This document shows, piece after piece, positions 8,996 to 18,235 of a stretch of DNA of 64,000 nucleotides. The first letter of the stretch is position 1. Every line of letters begins with the position of its first letter. A model generated the notes under the pieces. It was not told where the DNA came from. It saw nothing but the letters and a program-made list of their open reading frames with translations, and ran no database searches. Source of the stretch: an uncultured Bacteroidota bacterium (GTDB lineage Bacteria; Bacteroidota; Bacteroidia; Flavobacteriales; Flavobacteriaceae); contig CAJXVU010000004.1 of the NCBI GenBank assembly GCA_913062555.1, forward strand, positions 62,001 to 126,000, given 5' to 3'. The position numbers and the translations under genes were made by a program.

Positions 8996-9042
8996 CGTGA
9001 CAAAAAGTCACGTGTTTATTGACTTAACCAGACAAAATGTCT
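8996..9042. promoter_or_regulatory. Pair of near-identical palindromic sites upstream of clpB
   Basis: Site 1 is CGTGACAAAAAGTCACG (8996-9012), a 6-bp inverted repeat around five A. Site 2 is AGACAAAATGTCT (9030-9042). Both share the core GAC-AAAA(A/T)-GTC, at 8999-9009 and 9031-9041, exactly 32 bp apart, about three helical turns. They lie 60-106 bp before the clpB ATG. The arrangement suggests operator sites for a dimeric regulator. It is not CIRCE. Confidence 0.55.
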
Positions 9043-9101
9043 TCAAAAATGATCTGGTAAGGTATTTGACTTAAGCTTAGCAAGAAAAGAAAATATACGT
9101 T

Positions 9102-11705
9102 ATGAATTTCAATAATTTCACCATAAAATCGCAAGAATCTCTACAACAAGCTCAAATAATAGCACAAAGCCTTGGGCATCAACAAATAGAAAACGAACAT
9201 CTATTCAAGTCCATATTTGAAGTTGACAAGAATGTCCTCCCATTTCTTCTAAAAAAGCTCAATATTAATGTCGCTATACTGCAACAAATTTTAGATGCAG
9301 CCATAGAAAATTTTCCTAAAGTTTCAGGAGGGGATATTATACTTTCTCGCGAAGCCGGTAAAACAATGAACGAAGCAACGATCATTGCAAAGAAAATGAA
9401 AGACGAATTTGTTTCAATTGAACACCTTATCCTCGCCATTTCTAAATCCAAAAGTAAGATTTCACAAATATTAAAAGATCAAGGTCTCACTGAAAAAAAC
9501 TTAAAATTAGCAATAGAAGACTTACGCAAAGGAGAGCATGTTACTTCTCAAAGTCAGGAAAACACTTATAACTCATTAAACAAATATGCTAGAAACTTAA
9601 ATCAAATGGCTAAGGACGGCAAACTTGATCCTGTAATTGGCCGTGATGAAGAAATACGGCGTATCCTTCAAATACTATCTAGAAGAACTAAGAATAATCC
9701 CATACTTGTTGGAGAACCCGGAACAGGTAAAACAGCAATTGCTGAAGGCTTAGCACACCGGATAATTGATGGAGATATCCCTGAAAACTTAAAAAACAAA
9801 CAAATATTTGCTTTAGATATGGGAGCCTTAATTGCAGGAGCCAAATTTAAAGGAGAGTTCGAAGAACGTTTAAAAGCGGTCATAAAAGAAGTCACTACTA
9901 GCGATGGTGACATCGTGCTTTTCATTGATGAAATCCACACCCTTGTGGGGGCTGGTGGTGGTCAGGGAGCTATGGATGCCGCCAATATTTTAAAGCCAGC
10001 ATTAGCGCGTGGAGAGCTCAGAGCTGTTGGAGCGACAACACTCGATGAGTATCAAAAATATTTTGAAAAAGACAAAGCGTTAGAACGACGATTCCAAAAA
10101 GTAATGGTTAATGAGCCCGATAATGAAAGTGCAATTTCTATACTTCGCGGAATCAAAGAAAAGTATGAAACACATCACAAGGTTAGAATTAAAGATAATG
10201 CCATTATTGGAGCTGTAGAACTTTCACAACGTTATATCACAAATCGCTTTCTTCCTGATAAAGCTATTGATTTAATGGATGAAGCCGCGGCAAAATTACG
10301 TATGGAAATCAACTCCAAACCAGAAGAATTAGATGTTCTGGACAGGAAGGTAATGCAATTAGAAATTGAAATAGAAGCTATTAAAAGAGAGAAAGATGAG
10401 CAAAAATTAAAATCATTAGGTTTAGAATTAGCCAATATAAAAGACGAACGCAACACCATTAATGCAAAATGGAAATCAGAAAAAGCAGTTGTTGATAACA
10501 TTCAAAATATAAAACAGTCCATTGAAAATTACAAATTAGAAGCAGAACGAGCAGAACGTGATGGTGATTATGGTAAAGTAGCAGAATTGCGTTATGGCAA
10601 AATTAAAGAGGCACAAAATGAATTAGAAATATTTCAAATTCAATTAAATGAGCAGCAAGATACAGCACTTATTAAAGAAGAAGTCACTTATGAAGATATT
10701 GCTGAAGTGGTTGCAAAATGGACAGGAATTCCAGTTACAAAAATGATTCAGAGTGAACGTGAAAAATTATTAAAGCTTGAAGAAGAACTACATAAACGAG
10801 TAGTAGGTCAGGAAGAAGCAATTGTAGCTGTAAGTGACGCCGTTAGACGGAGTCAAGCGGGATTGCAAAACCCCCAGAAGCCTATCGGATCGTTTTTGTT
10901 TTTAGGAACAACGGGGGTAGGTAAAACTGAACTTGCTAAAGCATTAGCTGAATATCTTTTTGACGACGAAAATGCAATGACCAGACTCGACATGAGTGAA
11001 TATCAAGAACGCCATGCAGTGAGTCGGTTAATAGGTGCTCCTCCAGGGTATGTAGGTTATGACGAAGGCGGTCAATTAACTGAAGCTGTACGACGTAAAC
11101 CTTATTCGGTAGTATTACTTGATGAAATTGAAAAAGCGCATCCAGACACCTTTAATATACTACTACAAGTACTAGACGAGGGACGTTTAACTGATAACAA
11201 AGGACGCATTGCCGATTTCAAGAACACTATTATTATAATGACTTCAAATTTGGGAAGTGAAATGATTCAAGAACGTTTTGAGACCACAAAAGATCTGGAT
11301 TCAGCAATTGAATCTGCAAAACGAGATGTAATAGGACTACTAAAGCAAAGTGTACGCCCAGAGTTTCTAAATAGAATTGATGATACGATTATGTTTACTC
11401 CTTTAAGCAAAGAAAATATAGTTGATATTGTAACTCTGCAGATCAAAATGCTCTCTAAAATGATTTCAACGCAAGGAATCATTTTTGATGCCACACAAGA
11501 ATCCATCTTATATTTAGCAGAAAAAGGATATAATCCCGAATATGGTGCACGTCCAGTAAAAAGAGTTATTCAAAAAGAAGTGTTAAATAATTTAAGCAAA
11601 GAAATTCTTGCAGGTAGGATAGCAACAGACAGCATCATACTTTTAGACGCTTTTGATGATAAACTCGTATTTCGAAATCAGAGTGAATTGATAAAAGATT
11701 TGTAA
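9102..11705 (+). CDS. clpB: ATP-dependent chaperone ClpB
   Basis: Full-length Hsp100 disaggregase of 867 residues. It has the N-terminal double Clp-N repeat (about 1-150), AAA+ domain 1 with Walker A GEPGTGKT (204-211) and Walker B FIDEIH, and the coiled-coil middle domain about 400-535 rich in Glu/Lys. AAA+ domain 2 carries Walker A GTTGVGKT (602-609) and Walker B LLDEIEKAH, and is followed by the C-terminal D2-small domain. With DnaK it resolubilises aggregated proteins after stress. The middle domain separates it from ClpA and ClpC. Two phased palindromes upstream may control it, and a hairpin terminator follows. Confidence 0.98.
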   Translation: MNFNNFTIKSQESLQQAQIIAQSLGHQQIENEHLFKSIFEVDKNVLPFLLKKLNINVAILQQILDAAIENFPKVSGGDIILSREAGKTMNEATIIAKKMKDEFVSIEHLILAISKSKSKISQILKDQGLTEKNLKLAIEDLRKGEHVTSQSQENTYNSLNKYARNLNQMAKDGKLDPVIGRDEEIRRILQILSRRTKNNPILVGEPGTGKTAIAEGLAHRIIDGDIPENLKNKQIFALDMGALIAGAKFKGEFEERLKAVIKEVTTSDGDIVLFIDEIHTLVGAGGGQGAMDAANILKPALARGELRAVGATTLDEYQKYFEKDKALERRFQKVMVNEPDNESAISILRGIKEKYETHHKVRIKDNAIIGAVELSQRYITNRFLPDKAIDLMDEAAAKLRMEINSKPEELDVLDRKVMQLEIEIEAIKREKDEQKLKSLGLELANIKDERNTINAKWKSEKAVVDNIQNIKQSIENYKLEAERAERDGDYGKVAELRYGKIKEAQNELEIFQIQLNEQQDTALIKEEVTYEDIAEVVAKWTGIPVTKMIQSEREKLLKLEEELHKRVVGQEEAIVAVSDAVRRSQAGLQNPQKPIGSFLFLGTTGVGKTELAKALAEYLFDDENAMTRLDMSEYQERHAVSRLIGAPPGYVGYDEGGQLTEAVRRKPYSVVLLDEIEKAHPDTFNILLQVLDEGRLTDNKGRIADFKNTIIIMTSNLGSEMIQERFETTKDLDSAIESAKRDVIGLLKQSVRPEFLNRIDDTIMFTPLSKENIVDIVTLQIKMLSKMISTQGIIFDATQESILYLAEKGYNPEYGARPVKRVIQKEVLNNLSKEILAGRIATDSIILLDAFDDKLVFRNQSELIKDL

Positions 11706-11746
11706 CAATCTTATTTTTAAACAGTCTTATAAATGGTTGGTTAGTT

Positions 11747-11788
11747 GAAAAGCAGTATGATTCTTATTTAAGATGAATGCTGCTTTTC
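11747..11788 (+). terminator. Probable clpB terminator
   Basis: GAAAAGCAG (11747-11755) pairs with CTGCTTTTC (11780-11788). An inner imperfect stem ATTCTT/AAGATGAAT fills the loop, and a CGTTTTTA tail follows. The position 42 nt after the clpB stop fits a terminator. Confidence 0.65.
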
Positions 11789-11818
11789 CGTTTTTATGAA
11801 CTTCTAGATTAAAAAAAT

Positions 11819-11856
11819 TATATATAAAATATACCTTTTGGTATATTTTATATATA
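11819..11856. promoter_or_regulatory. TetR operator, long inverted repeat overlapping the tetR promoter
   Basis: A perfect 17-bp inverted repeat with a TTTT centre has the core TATACC-TTTT-GGTATA. Its right arm overlaps the -7 box TATATTTG (11853-11860) of the tetR gene. The half-site ATACC/GGTAT recurs before the next gene at 12486-12499, so autoregulation by the TetR protein is likely. Confidence 0.72.
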
Positions 11857-11860
11857 TTTG
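11853..11860 (+). promoter_or_regulatory. Predicted -7 box of the tetR gene
   Basis: TATATTTG matches TAnnTTTG and ends 9 nt before the ATG at 11870. This predicts a leader of only a few bases and supports that ATG over the TTG at 11858, which lies inside the box. Confidence 0.6.
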
Positions 11861-11869
11861 CTGCAACTT

Positions 11870-12466
11870 ATGACTACAAAAGCAGTTTTAACTTCGCAAT
11901 ATATTTTAGAAATCGTAGCACCAATTTTCAATAAGAATGGTTATGCAGCTACAAGCATGAGCGATATTACTAAGGCTACAGGCCTTACTAAAGGGGCAAT
12001 CTATGGGAATTTTAAAAACAAAGAAGAACTCTCTATTGCCGCTTTTAAGTTTACAATAAAAACACTCCTAGGGAGAATTTCTACTCATTTAGAATTGAGC
12101 AATTCTCCAATTCAAAAATTGTTTTTAATCACTGACTTTTATCGGAATTATTATGACTACAGCAAACAACTGGGTGGATGCCCAGTAATTAACGTTGGCG
12201 TAGATGCAAATAATCAAAGCATATTGCTATTACAGAAAGTGAAAGAAGTTATTCAAAAAATTCAGAAGCAACTGGCAACGATAATTGAAAATGGTATTGC
12301 GGCTGGAGAAATCTCTTCAGAAATTAATGCCATGCAATATGCCAAGCGGCTAGATACGATGATTCAAGGTGCAATTTTTATGACCTACACGATGGATGAT
12401 GAATTTTATTTAAAAGATACCATGAATCAAATTGATCAGATGATACACAACGAAATCAAACGATAA
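11870..12466 (+). CDS. TetR/AcrR family transcriptional regulator
   Basis: A 198-residue repressor. The N-terminal helix-turn-helix spans about residues 28-47 (SMSDITKATGLTKGAIYGNF), followed by KNKEELSIAAF. The rest is the helical ligand-binding and dimer domain. The start at 11870 was chosen because the upstream in-frame TTG overlaps the promoter. The gene is flanked by two palindromic operators: one over its own promoter, one in the 49-nt gap before the thioesterase gene. A simple model is a repressor that senses an acyl-CoA or similar hydrophobic ligand and controls itself plus the thioesterase. The ligand is inference only. Confidence 0.92.
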   Translation: MTTKAVLTSQYILEIVAPIFNKNGYAATSMSDITKATGLTKGAIYGNFKNKEELSIAAFKFTIKTLLGRISTHLELSNSPIQKLFLITDFYRNYYDYSKQLGGCPVINVGVDANNQSILLLQKVKEVIQKIQKQLATIIENGIAAGEISSEINAMQYAKRLDTMIQGAIFMTYTMDDEFYLKDTMNQIDQMIHNEIKR

Positions 12467-12485
12467 TATTTTTTTAAACAATATA

Positions 12486-12499
12486 ATACCAATTGGTAT
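12486..12499. promoter_or_regulatory. Second TetR operator, before the thioesterase gene
   Basis: ATACCAATTGGTAT is a perfect 14-bp palindrome. Its ATACC-N4-GGTAT pattern is identical to the core of the operator at 11819-11856; only the central four bases differ. It lies 16 nt upstream of the ATG at 12516. Confidence 0.7.
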
Positions 12500-12515
12500 A
12501 TAAACACTAAACAGA

Positions 12516-13007
12516 ATGAATAAATTAGAAAAAATCTTAGAAAGCAAAGCAAAAATAAGGTTTCAGGATTGCGACCCCTTTAATCATTTAAATAATGCAG
12601 CCTATATAAACTATTTAATCAATGCCAGAGAAGATCAACTTATAGCCTATTACGACATTGATATTTATAAACTTGGCAAAACGGAAGGTAAAAGCTGGGT
12701 TGTAGGCAGTAATCAAATCGCATATTTGCGTCCGGCATTTTTGATGGAAGATGTGATTATTGATTCACAACTTTTAGGATACACGAATAGCACTATCAAA
12801 GTTGAAATGCGAATGTGGAATAAAGACAAAACAGAGCTTAAAGCTGTAATGTGGAGTACTCTTGTACATTTTAATCTCGTAAAACTTAGATCAGAAATGC
12901 ACTCAGATTATTTTATGGATTTGTTTGAAAGTGTAAAATATCCAATTGGTATTTCAACATTTGAAGATCGTATAGCTTCTTTAAAACCACAGAAAGTAAC
13001 AGCATAA
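12516..13007 (+). CDS. Acyl-CoA thioesterase-like hotdog protein, TetR-linked
   Basis: A 163-residue single hotdog-domain protein. The N-terminal signature is KIRFQDCDPFNHLNNAAYI, with the Asp and HLNN pattern of 4HBT thioesterases. AYLRPAFLMEDVIID forms the central strand. It probably hydrolyses a thioester in the cytoplasm; the substrate is unknown. It is longer and only distantly similar to the thioesterase at 2265. A palindromic site matching the tetR operator sits directly before it, so it is the likely target of the regulator encoded 49 nt upstream. Its 3' end converges with the ompW gene on a stem-loop element. Confidence 0.82.
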   Translation: MNKLEKILESKAKIRFQDCDPFNHLNNAAYINYLINAREDQLIAYYDIDIYKLGKTEGKSWVVGSNQIAYLRPAFLMEDVIIDSQLLGYTNSTIKVEMRMWNKDKTELKAVMWSTLVHFNLVKLRSEMHSDYFMDLFESVKYPIGISTFEDRIASLKPQKVTA

Positions 13008-13023
13008 TCCCAAACAAAAAAAA

Positions 13024-13076
13024 CTGTTCAAAAAAGTAAAACTCGATATAACTTTGAACTTCACTTTTTTGAACAG
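13024..13076. repeat. 53-nt stem-loop element, copy 2, acting as a bidirectional terminator
   Basis: A perfect 14-bp stem joins CTGTTCAAAAAAGT (13024-13037) and ACTTTTTTGAACAG (13063-13076) around a 25-nt loop. The right arm is followed by CCTTTTT. It sits between convergent thioesterase and ompW genes, like copy 1 at 8463-8516, with matching loop bases and compensatory stem changes. Confidence 0.8.
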
Positions 13077-13100
13077 CCTTTTTAATTTTAACTTGAACGT

Positions 13101-13754
13101 TTAAAATTTCATACCAATACCAAATCCAATTATTAAAGGATTTATATCAACGTCTGCACCAACAGTTGCTCCTAAAGCAGAAGTGGCATTAATCGTTGCA
13201 TCAGTACTCAGTAAAACATATTTCGCATCTAGATTTAAAAACCATGTGTCATTTAAATCATAATCGAATCCACCTTGAAATGCAAATCCAACACTATTAT
13301 CATAATCAACGGCATCAGCAACAGGACCTTCATCTACACCGTAGAATATCGTATAGTTTAAACCGGCACCTACATAAGGACGAACTGTTTCCATATTAAA
13401 ATGATACTGAAGTGTTAATGTTGGAGGTAATAACCATACGTCGCCCAATGCAATATCACCAGCTGCAGTAGAAACAGCTTTTACGTCATGATTAGTAGTC
13501 GCTAATATTAATTCTGCAGCCCAATTTTTATTAAAAAAGTACGTAAAATCTAATTCAGGAACAAAAGCAGTTTTGATTTCTACATCACCCCCAATAGTTT
13601 CAATGGAAGCCGATTCGTTTGGGACAACACTTATTACTCTAAAACGTGCTTGCCATTTTTTAACGTTTGAATTATCAGTTGTTGACTCTTGAGCGTTTGC
13701 ACTAGTAAACACACATAAACATGCTATTAATGCAGTGAAAATTGTTTTTTTCAT
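13101..13754 (-). CDS. ompW: OmpW family outer membrane protein
   Basis: A small beta-barrel protein of 217 residues from the ATG at 13754. This start gives a clean signal peptide (MKKTIFTALIACLCVFTSANAQ). An in-frame ATG at 13781 would lie inside the predicted -7 box and was rejected. The mature part shows WQARFRVISVVP at the start, YFFNKNWAAELILA, LPPTLTLQYHFN and RPYVGAGLNYTIFY, and it ends in a Phe (GIGMKF) as outer-membrane barrels usually do. OmpW proteins form 8-stranded barrels with a hydrophobic channel for small nonpolar molecules. Monocistronic, ending at the stem-loop element. Confidence 0.92.
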   Translation of the reverse strand: MKKTIFTALIACLCVFTSANAQESTTDNSNVKKWQARFRVISVVPNESASIETIGGDVEIKTAFVPELDFTYFFNKNWAAELILATTNHDVKAVSTAAGDIALGDVWLLPPTLTLQYHFNMETVRPYVGAGLNYTIFYGVDEGPVADAVDYDNSVGFAFQGGFDYDLNDTWFLNLDAKYVLLSTDATINATSALGATVGADVDINPLIIGFGIGMKF

Positions 13755-13778
13755 AATTTTTTTAGTTATAATTTTCAA

Positions 13779-13786
13779 CAAATTTA
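13779..13786 (-). promoter_or_regulatory. Predicted -7 box of ompW
   Basis: The minus strand reads TAAATTTG, 24 nt before the ATG at 13754. It fixes the start codon because a longer reading frame would begin upstream of transcription. The remaining gap up to 14017 shows no gene; a short palindrome CTTCCGGAAG lies at 13967-13976 without an evident role. Confidence 0.55.
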
Positions 13787-14017
13787 ACCGTCAATTACTG
13801 CATAAAACCTGACTTAAATCATAGATTGAACAATTTTTAATGTGGTTTAATAAAAAGATAAATACAAGGAAAATGAAACATCCAAATTCTCTAAATTAGT
13901 CCACTTTTATTAAATAATGTGAATAGTGGAATAGGATTCAATCTTATAATTAATATGAGATGGAATCTTCCGGAAGTAAACAAATGATTATTCAGAGAAA
14001 AATAGGCATCATATTAA

Positions 14018-14719
14018 TTAAGCCAACCCAAGTGCAATCTTCATCATATCAGTATATGATTGTTCCCTATCCTGTATACTAGAAGCTTCTCCTGTAATAA
14101 TATTATCGCTTACTGTTAGAATAGAAAGGGCTTTAACACCAAATCTTTTAGCCAAGGTAAAGAGAATTTGAGTTTCCATTTCTACGCCAAGAATACCATG
14201 TTTTTTCCAGATATCCCATCTATTTGGTACGTTGTCATAAAAGGTATTTGTGCTAAAAATTGGGCCTTGATATGTTTTTATATTTAGTTGATTCGCCACC
14301 TCATAAGCTTTCATTAACAAATCGAAATCGGCAGTGGCAGCATAATGCATTCCTTTAAAATAAAGTCTATTAGCATCTGAATCTCCAGAAGCACTCATGG
14401 CTAATAAAACCTGCCCCAAATTTATATGCTCTTGAATGGTACCACAGGTCCCTACCCTAATTAAATTCTTAACTTTATATGTATTGATTAATTCGTTCAC
14501 ATAAATAGAAGTACTTCCCATGCCCATCCCAGTCCCTTGAATAGAGACTCTATGTCCTTGATAATATCCTGTGAAGCCCAACATCCCTCTAACTCTATTA
14601 TAACAAACAGCATCATCTAATAAGGTTTCTGCAACATGTTTTGCTCTTAAAGGATCTCCCGGAAGTAACACAGTTTCCGCGATGTCACCTGGTTTAGCTT
14701 CTAAATGGATACTATTCAT
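14018..14719 (-). CDS. deoD: Purine-nucleoside phosphorylase, DeoD type
   Basis: A 233-residue trimeric-fold phosphorylase (the E. coli-type enzyme is a hexamer). Landmarks are the start MNSIHLEAKPGDIAETVLLPGDP with the phosphate-binding PGDP, QGTGMGMGS, RVGTCG, GVEMET, and SDN near the end with the catalytic Asp region. It cleaves purine (deoxy)nucleosides with phosphate to the free base and (deoxy)ribose-1-phosphate in the cytoplasm. It is the last gene of a deoA-deoC-aldehyde dehydrogenase-deoD operon, 50 nt after the dehydrogenase. Confidence 0.97.
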   Translation of the reverse strand: MNSIHLEAKPGDIAETVLLPGDPLRAKHVAETLLDDAVCYNRVRGMLGFTGYYQGHRVSIQGTGMGMGSTSIYVNELINTYKVKNLIRVGTCGTIQEHINLGQVLLAMSASGDSDANRLYFKGMHYAATADFDLLMKAYEVANQLNIKTYQGPIFSTNTFYDNVPNRWDIWKKHGILGVEMETQILFTLAKRFGVKALSILTVSDNIITGEASSIQDREQSYTDMMKIALGLA

Positions 14720-14769
14720 AATTTTATTATTTAGTTATTATTAATTTCTAGGTAACTATTTTATTAGGA

Positions 14770-17160
14770 CTATGCTCCATATGGAATCCAAATGTTTTTA
14801 ATCTGACTTGCATGTTTTAAAAACACATTACCTTCGCCTTGAGATTTATCCAGCCAATTTCTATACTTGCCGTAGTTAACCCAAGTACATTTCATGTTAT
14901 CGGCTGATAATAGTTCCACATTTTTACAGCTTTCCTTATTCCCAAAATACCAAAGTGCATCTACATCATCATGCTTTGCTAATACTTGAGCTAATTCATC
15001 TTTAGCCCCAGTAACTATATTTATTGTTCCTGCAGGCACATCGGAAGTTTCTAAAATTTGATAAAAATCAGTTGCTGAGAATGGTGCTTTTTCTGAAGGA
15101 ATTGCAACTACATTATTTCCCATTGTAATTGCTGGGATAACTGTTGAGATAAAGCCCAATAATGGGAATTCATCTGGACAAACAACTCCCATGACGCCCA
15201 TGGCTTCCGGCATTGCTAATGTTACATTACGATGAATAGTATGGTGAACTTTACCGTCATATTTATCGGCTAATGCTGCATAAGTATAAATTCTTTCAAT
15301 AGATAAATCTACTTCTTGTAATGCATCAGAAATGTTTTGATTAGTCATTTGTACAATTCTATCGGCAAATTCTGTTCTTCTTATAGCAAGATTTTCCGCC
15401 ATATAATACAATACTTGTGCTCTCGCATGCCCTGTTTTATTTGCCCAATTTTTATTAGCATGTGCAGCTTCTACGGCATTTCTAATGTCTTTTCTATTGC
15501 CTTTGGAAACCTCTCCCACATATGCTCCATGAGTACTTTCTATGACCGTACTATAACCACCATCTGGTCGTGATTGTTTGCCTCCAATATACATTTTAGT
15601 GGTTCTATCAATACCTACTGATGTTGCAGTATTAGTCACGGATCCTACTAATTTTTGAGCTGGTTTTATAATTGGTTGATCAGTAAACGTTTCATTTATT
15701 CTTGGTTTTAGGTATTCCATCAGGCCTTCTTTCCCTCCTTCTCTACCAAATCCAGATTCGCGATAGCCACCAAAACCAGCAGCAGCATCAAATACATTTG
15801 TGCAATTAATCCATGCCGTTCCTGCCTTAATTTGCGGTGCAATATCAAGAGCCAGATTTATGTTTTCTGTCCAAATACTACAAGCCAAACCGTATCGTGT
15901 ATTATTAGCTAACTTCACAGCTTCTTTATGAGTTCTAAAACTCATGCCCACTAAAACTGGTCCAAAAATTTCTTCCTGAGCAATTGTTGAAGACGGTGCA
16001 ACATCAGTAAATAGCGTTGGAGGATAAAAGTTTCCTTCTTTAGGACATGTCCAAGATGGCTGCCACAGTGTACTGCCTTCATCCACCCCAAGTTGTACCA
16101 AATCTTCAATCACTTTAAGTTGAACAGGAGCTACAATGGCGCCAATATCTATACTCTTATCTAAGGCATTACCAATTCTAAGTGTCTCCATTCTGGCTCT
16201 TATCTTATCATATAACTTCTCGGCAATACTTTCCTGTACCAATAGTCTTGATCCCGCACAGCACACCTGTCCTTGATTGAACCAAATTGCATCTACTACT
16301 CCTTCTACCACACTATCCAAATCGGCATCCTCAAAAACAATAAATGGCGATTTTCCACCTAGTTCCAAAGAGAGTTTTTTTCCTGATCCAGCCGTCGCTC
16401 TTCGTATAGTTTTACCAACCTCTGTTGAGCCAGTAAAAGCAATTTTATTAACATCTTTATGATCCACTAAAGCCGCACCTGTTTTCCCATGACCAGTTAC
16501 AATATTAACAACCCCCTTAGGCAAGCCAATTTGTTGACAAATTTCAGCAAAAAGCAAAGCTGTTAATGAGGTAAACTCAGCTGGCTTTAAAATAACTGTA
16601 TTACCCATAGCTAGTGCCGGAGCAATTTTCCATGATAACATCATTAAAGGAAAGTTCCATGGAATAATTTGGCCAATAACGCCAACTTCCTTATAGTCTT
16701 TTAGTTCTGTATCTCTCAATTGAGCCCATCCTGCATGGTGATAAAAATGTCGTGCTACTATTGGAATATCAACATCTCTAGTTTCTCGAATTGGCTTACC
16801 ATTATCTAATGATTCCAAAACTGCAAAAAGGCGTGAATGTTTTTGAATTTGTCTTGCTAATGCATATAAATATCTTGCTCTTTGATGTGCACCAATGGAA
16901 ATCCACTCTGGCAAAGCTTTATTAGCCGCCGCTACTGCATCATTTACATCTGCAGCATTGGCTTCAGAAATTTTCGCCAATTTTTCTTTTGTAGATGGAT
17001 TAACACTATCGAAATAAGTTCCGGAAGCAGGTGCTACCCATTCACCATTAATAAATAAATTAAACGTTTTTTTATGATCATTCAGGAATTGAATTGCCTC
17101 ACTTGCATCTTCGGGAGCTGGACCATAATTCATAGTTTCGTATATCTCTTTAATTTTCAT
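14770..17160 (-). CDS. Two-domain aldehyde dehydrogenase (ALDH16-like)
   Basis: A 796-residue protein with two ALDH-like modules. Module 1 (about 30-500) is complete: [24 protein letters not shown] with the catalytic Glu, GQVCCAGSR with catalytic Cys300, and EEIFGPV. Module 2 (about 520-790) keeps part of the fold ([31 protein letters not shown]) but lacks the Glu and Cys motifs. This matches ALDH16-type proteins, where the second module is non-catalytic and helps dimerise. Set between deoC and deoD, it likely oxidises the acetaldehyde released by deoxyribose-phosphate aldolase to acetate with NAD+. The substrate is inferred from context. Confidence 0.93.
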   Translation of the reverse strand: MKIKEIYETMNYGPAPEDASEAIQFLNDHKKTFNLFINGEWVAPASGTYFDSVNPSTKEKLAKISEANAADVNDAVAAANKALPEWISIGAHQRARYLYALARQIQKHSRLFAVLESLDNGKPIRETRDVDIPIVARHFYHHAGWAQLRDTELKDYKEVGVIGQIIPWNFPLMMLSWKIAPALAMGNTVILKPAEFTSLTALLFAEICQQIGLPKGVVNIVTGHGKTGAALVDHKDVNKIAFTGSTEVGKTIRRATAGSGKKLSLELGGKSPFIVFEDADLDSVVEGVVDAIWFNQGQVCCAGSRLLVQESIAEKLYDKIRARMETLRIGNALDKSIDIGAIVAPVQLKVIEDLVQLGVDEGSTLWQPSWTCPKEGNFYPPTLFTDVAPSSTIAQEEIFGPVLVGMSFRTHKEAVKLANNTRYGLACSIWTENINLALDIAPQIKAGTAWINCTNVFDAAAGFGGYRESGFGREGGKEGLMEYLKPRINETFTDQPIIKPAQKLVGSVTNTATSVGIDRTTKMYIGGKQSRPDGGYSTVIESTHGAYVGEVSKGNRKDIRNAVEAAHANKNWANKTGHARAQVLYYMAENLAIRRTEFADRIVQMTNQNISDALQEVDLSIERIYTYAALADKYDGKVHHTIHRNVTLAMPEAMGVMGVVCPDEFPLLGFISTVIPAITMGNNVVAIPSEKAPFSATDFYQILETSDVPAGTINIVTGAKDELAQVLAKHDDVDALWYFGNKESCKNVELLSADNMKCTWVNYGKYRNWLDKSQGEGNVFLKHASQIKNIWIPYGA

Positions 17161-17176
17161 GTGTCTTAATATTATA

Positions 17177-18154
17177 TTATCCCATTGGATGTCTAAATGA
17201 TGCTGAATATCTTCCTGTTACAAAGTGCTCTAGTTGCCTTTCAATATCACCTAAAAGACTACTGGCGCCAAATCTAAAAAGATCTGGGCTTAACCAGTCA
17301 TTTCCTAATTCTTCTTTAATAAGCACAAGCCAATTTACAGCTTGTTTGGCTTTGCCAATTCCGCCTGCCGGTTTAAATCCAACTTTATACCCAGTCAATT
17401 CATGGTATCCGCGAATCGCTCTAATCATAACTAAACTAACAGGTATCGTAGCATTTACCGGTTCTTTACCTGTACTTGTTTTAATAAAATCTGAGCCGGC
17501 CATCATACTTACCCAGCTTGCTTTTGCTACTTTGGTATAAGTCGGGATTTCACCTGTTGCTAAAATCGTTTTCATATGAGCATCACCACAAGCTTTTCTA
17601 CAAGCGGCAACCTCATCATAAAGGCCTTTCCAATCGGAGTTTAAAACTAAATTCCTGCTCACTACGATATCGATCTCTTTTGCTCCTGCGGCAACAGATA
17701 ATTCTATTTGTTTGATTTTTTCTTGAAGTGGAATATTACCTGCAGGGAATCCTGTTGAAACCGCCGCAACTGGAATTGAACTCCCTTCCAATCCTTTAAC
17801 TGCATCTTTAATAAAATTATGATATACACAAACTGCACCAACTTGTATTTGTGCTTCTTGCATTCCCATCGCTTCTAATATATCTAATCTTACTGGTGAT
17901 TTTGCTTTCGCAGAAAGCCTCAAAACATTGCTTTGAGTATCATCTCCTGAGAGAGTAGTTAAATCAATACAAGTCAATGCCTTTAACAACCAAGCTGCCT
18001 GCCATTCTTTCTTTACAGACCGTCTGCCTGCTAACGTAGCAGCTCTACGCTCTACTGCGCTTCTGTTTATGCTTATATCTTTAAAAAGATCTGCATCAAA
18101 TGGAATTCCATTATTTCGATCATGATTTGATACAATTTTATTTTTTGTCTTCAT
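17177..18154 (-). CDS. deoC: Deoxyribose-phosphate aldolase, long form
   Basis: A TIM-barrel class I aldolase of 325 residues. It splits 2-deoxyribose-5-phosphate into acetaldehyde and glyceraldehyde-3-phosphate. Visible are CIDLTTLSGDD, KEIDIVVSR, FIKTSTGK with the Schiff-base Lys region, and GFKPAGGIG. The N-terminal extension of about 70 residues makes it like the animal-type long DERA rather than the 250-residue short form. I start at the ATG at 18154; a GTG five codons earlier (18169) is also possible. The gap to the dehydrogenase gene is 16 nt and to deoA 81 nt, consistent with one operon. Confidence 0.95.
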   Translation of the reverse strand: MKTKNKIVSNHDRNNGIPFDADLFKDISINRSAVERRAATLAGRRSVKKEWQAAWLLKALTCIDLTTLSGDDTQSNVLRLSAKAKSPVRLDILEAMGMQEAQIQVGAVCVYHNFIKDAVKGLEGSSIPVAAVSTGFPAGNIPLQEKIKQIELSVAAGAKEIDIVVSRNLVLNSDWKGLYDEVAACRKACGDAHMKTILATGEIPTYTKVAKASWVSMMAGSDFIKTSTGKEPVNATIPVSLVMIRAIRGYHELTGYKVGFKPAGGIGKAKQAVNWLVLIKEELGNDWLSPDLFRFGASSLLGDIERQLEHFVTGRYSASFRHPMG

Positions 18155-18235
18155 TTGTTTCACCTTCACTTTTCTATTGTTCTTTCAGGGCAATAATTAT
18201 TTTGGTAAGATTAAAAATAATAAATCTCCCCGTAT

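Noticed and set aside
9028..9057. CCAGA ... TCTGG pairing around the second clpB site
   Set aside because: The stem is short with a long loop; the inner GAC-N5-GTC palindrome explains the symmetry better.
12938..12953. TATCCAATTGGTATTT inside the thioesterase gene, similar to the TetR operator
   Set aside because: It lacks the ATACC half-site by one base and lies in coding sequence that encodes a normal Pro-Ile-Gly stretch, so it is probably chance.
13967..13976. CTTCCGGAAG palindrome in the gap between deoD and ompW
   Set aside because: It has no loop, no repeat elsewhere in the window and no position relative to a promoter.
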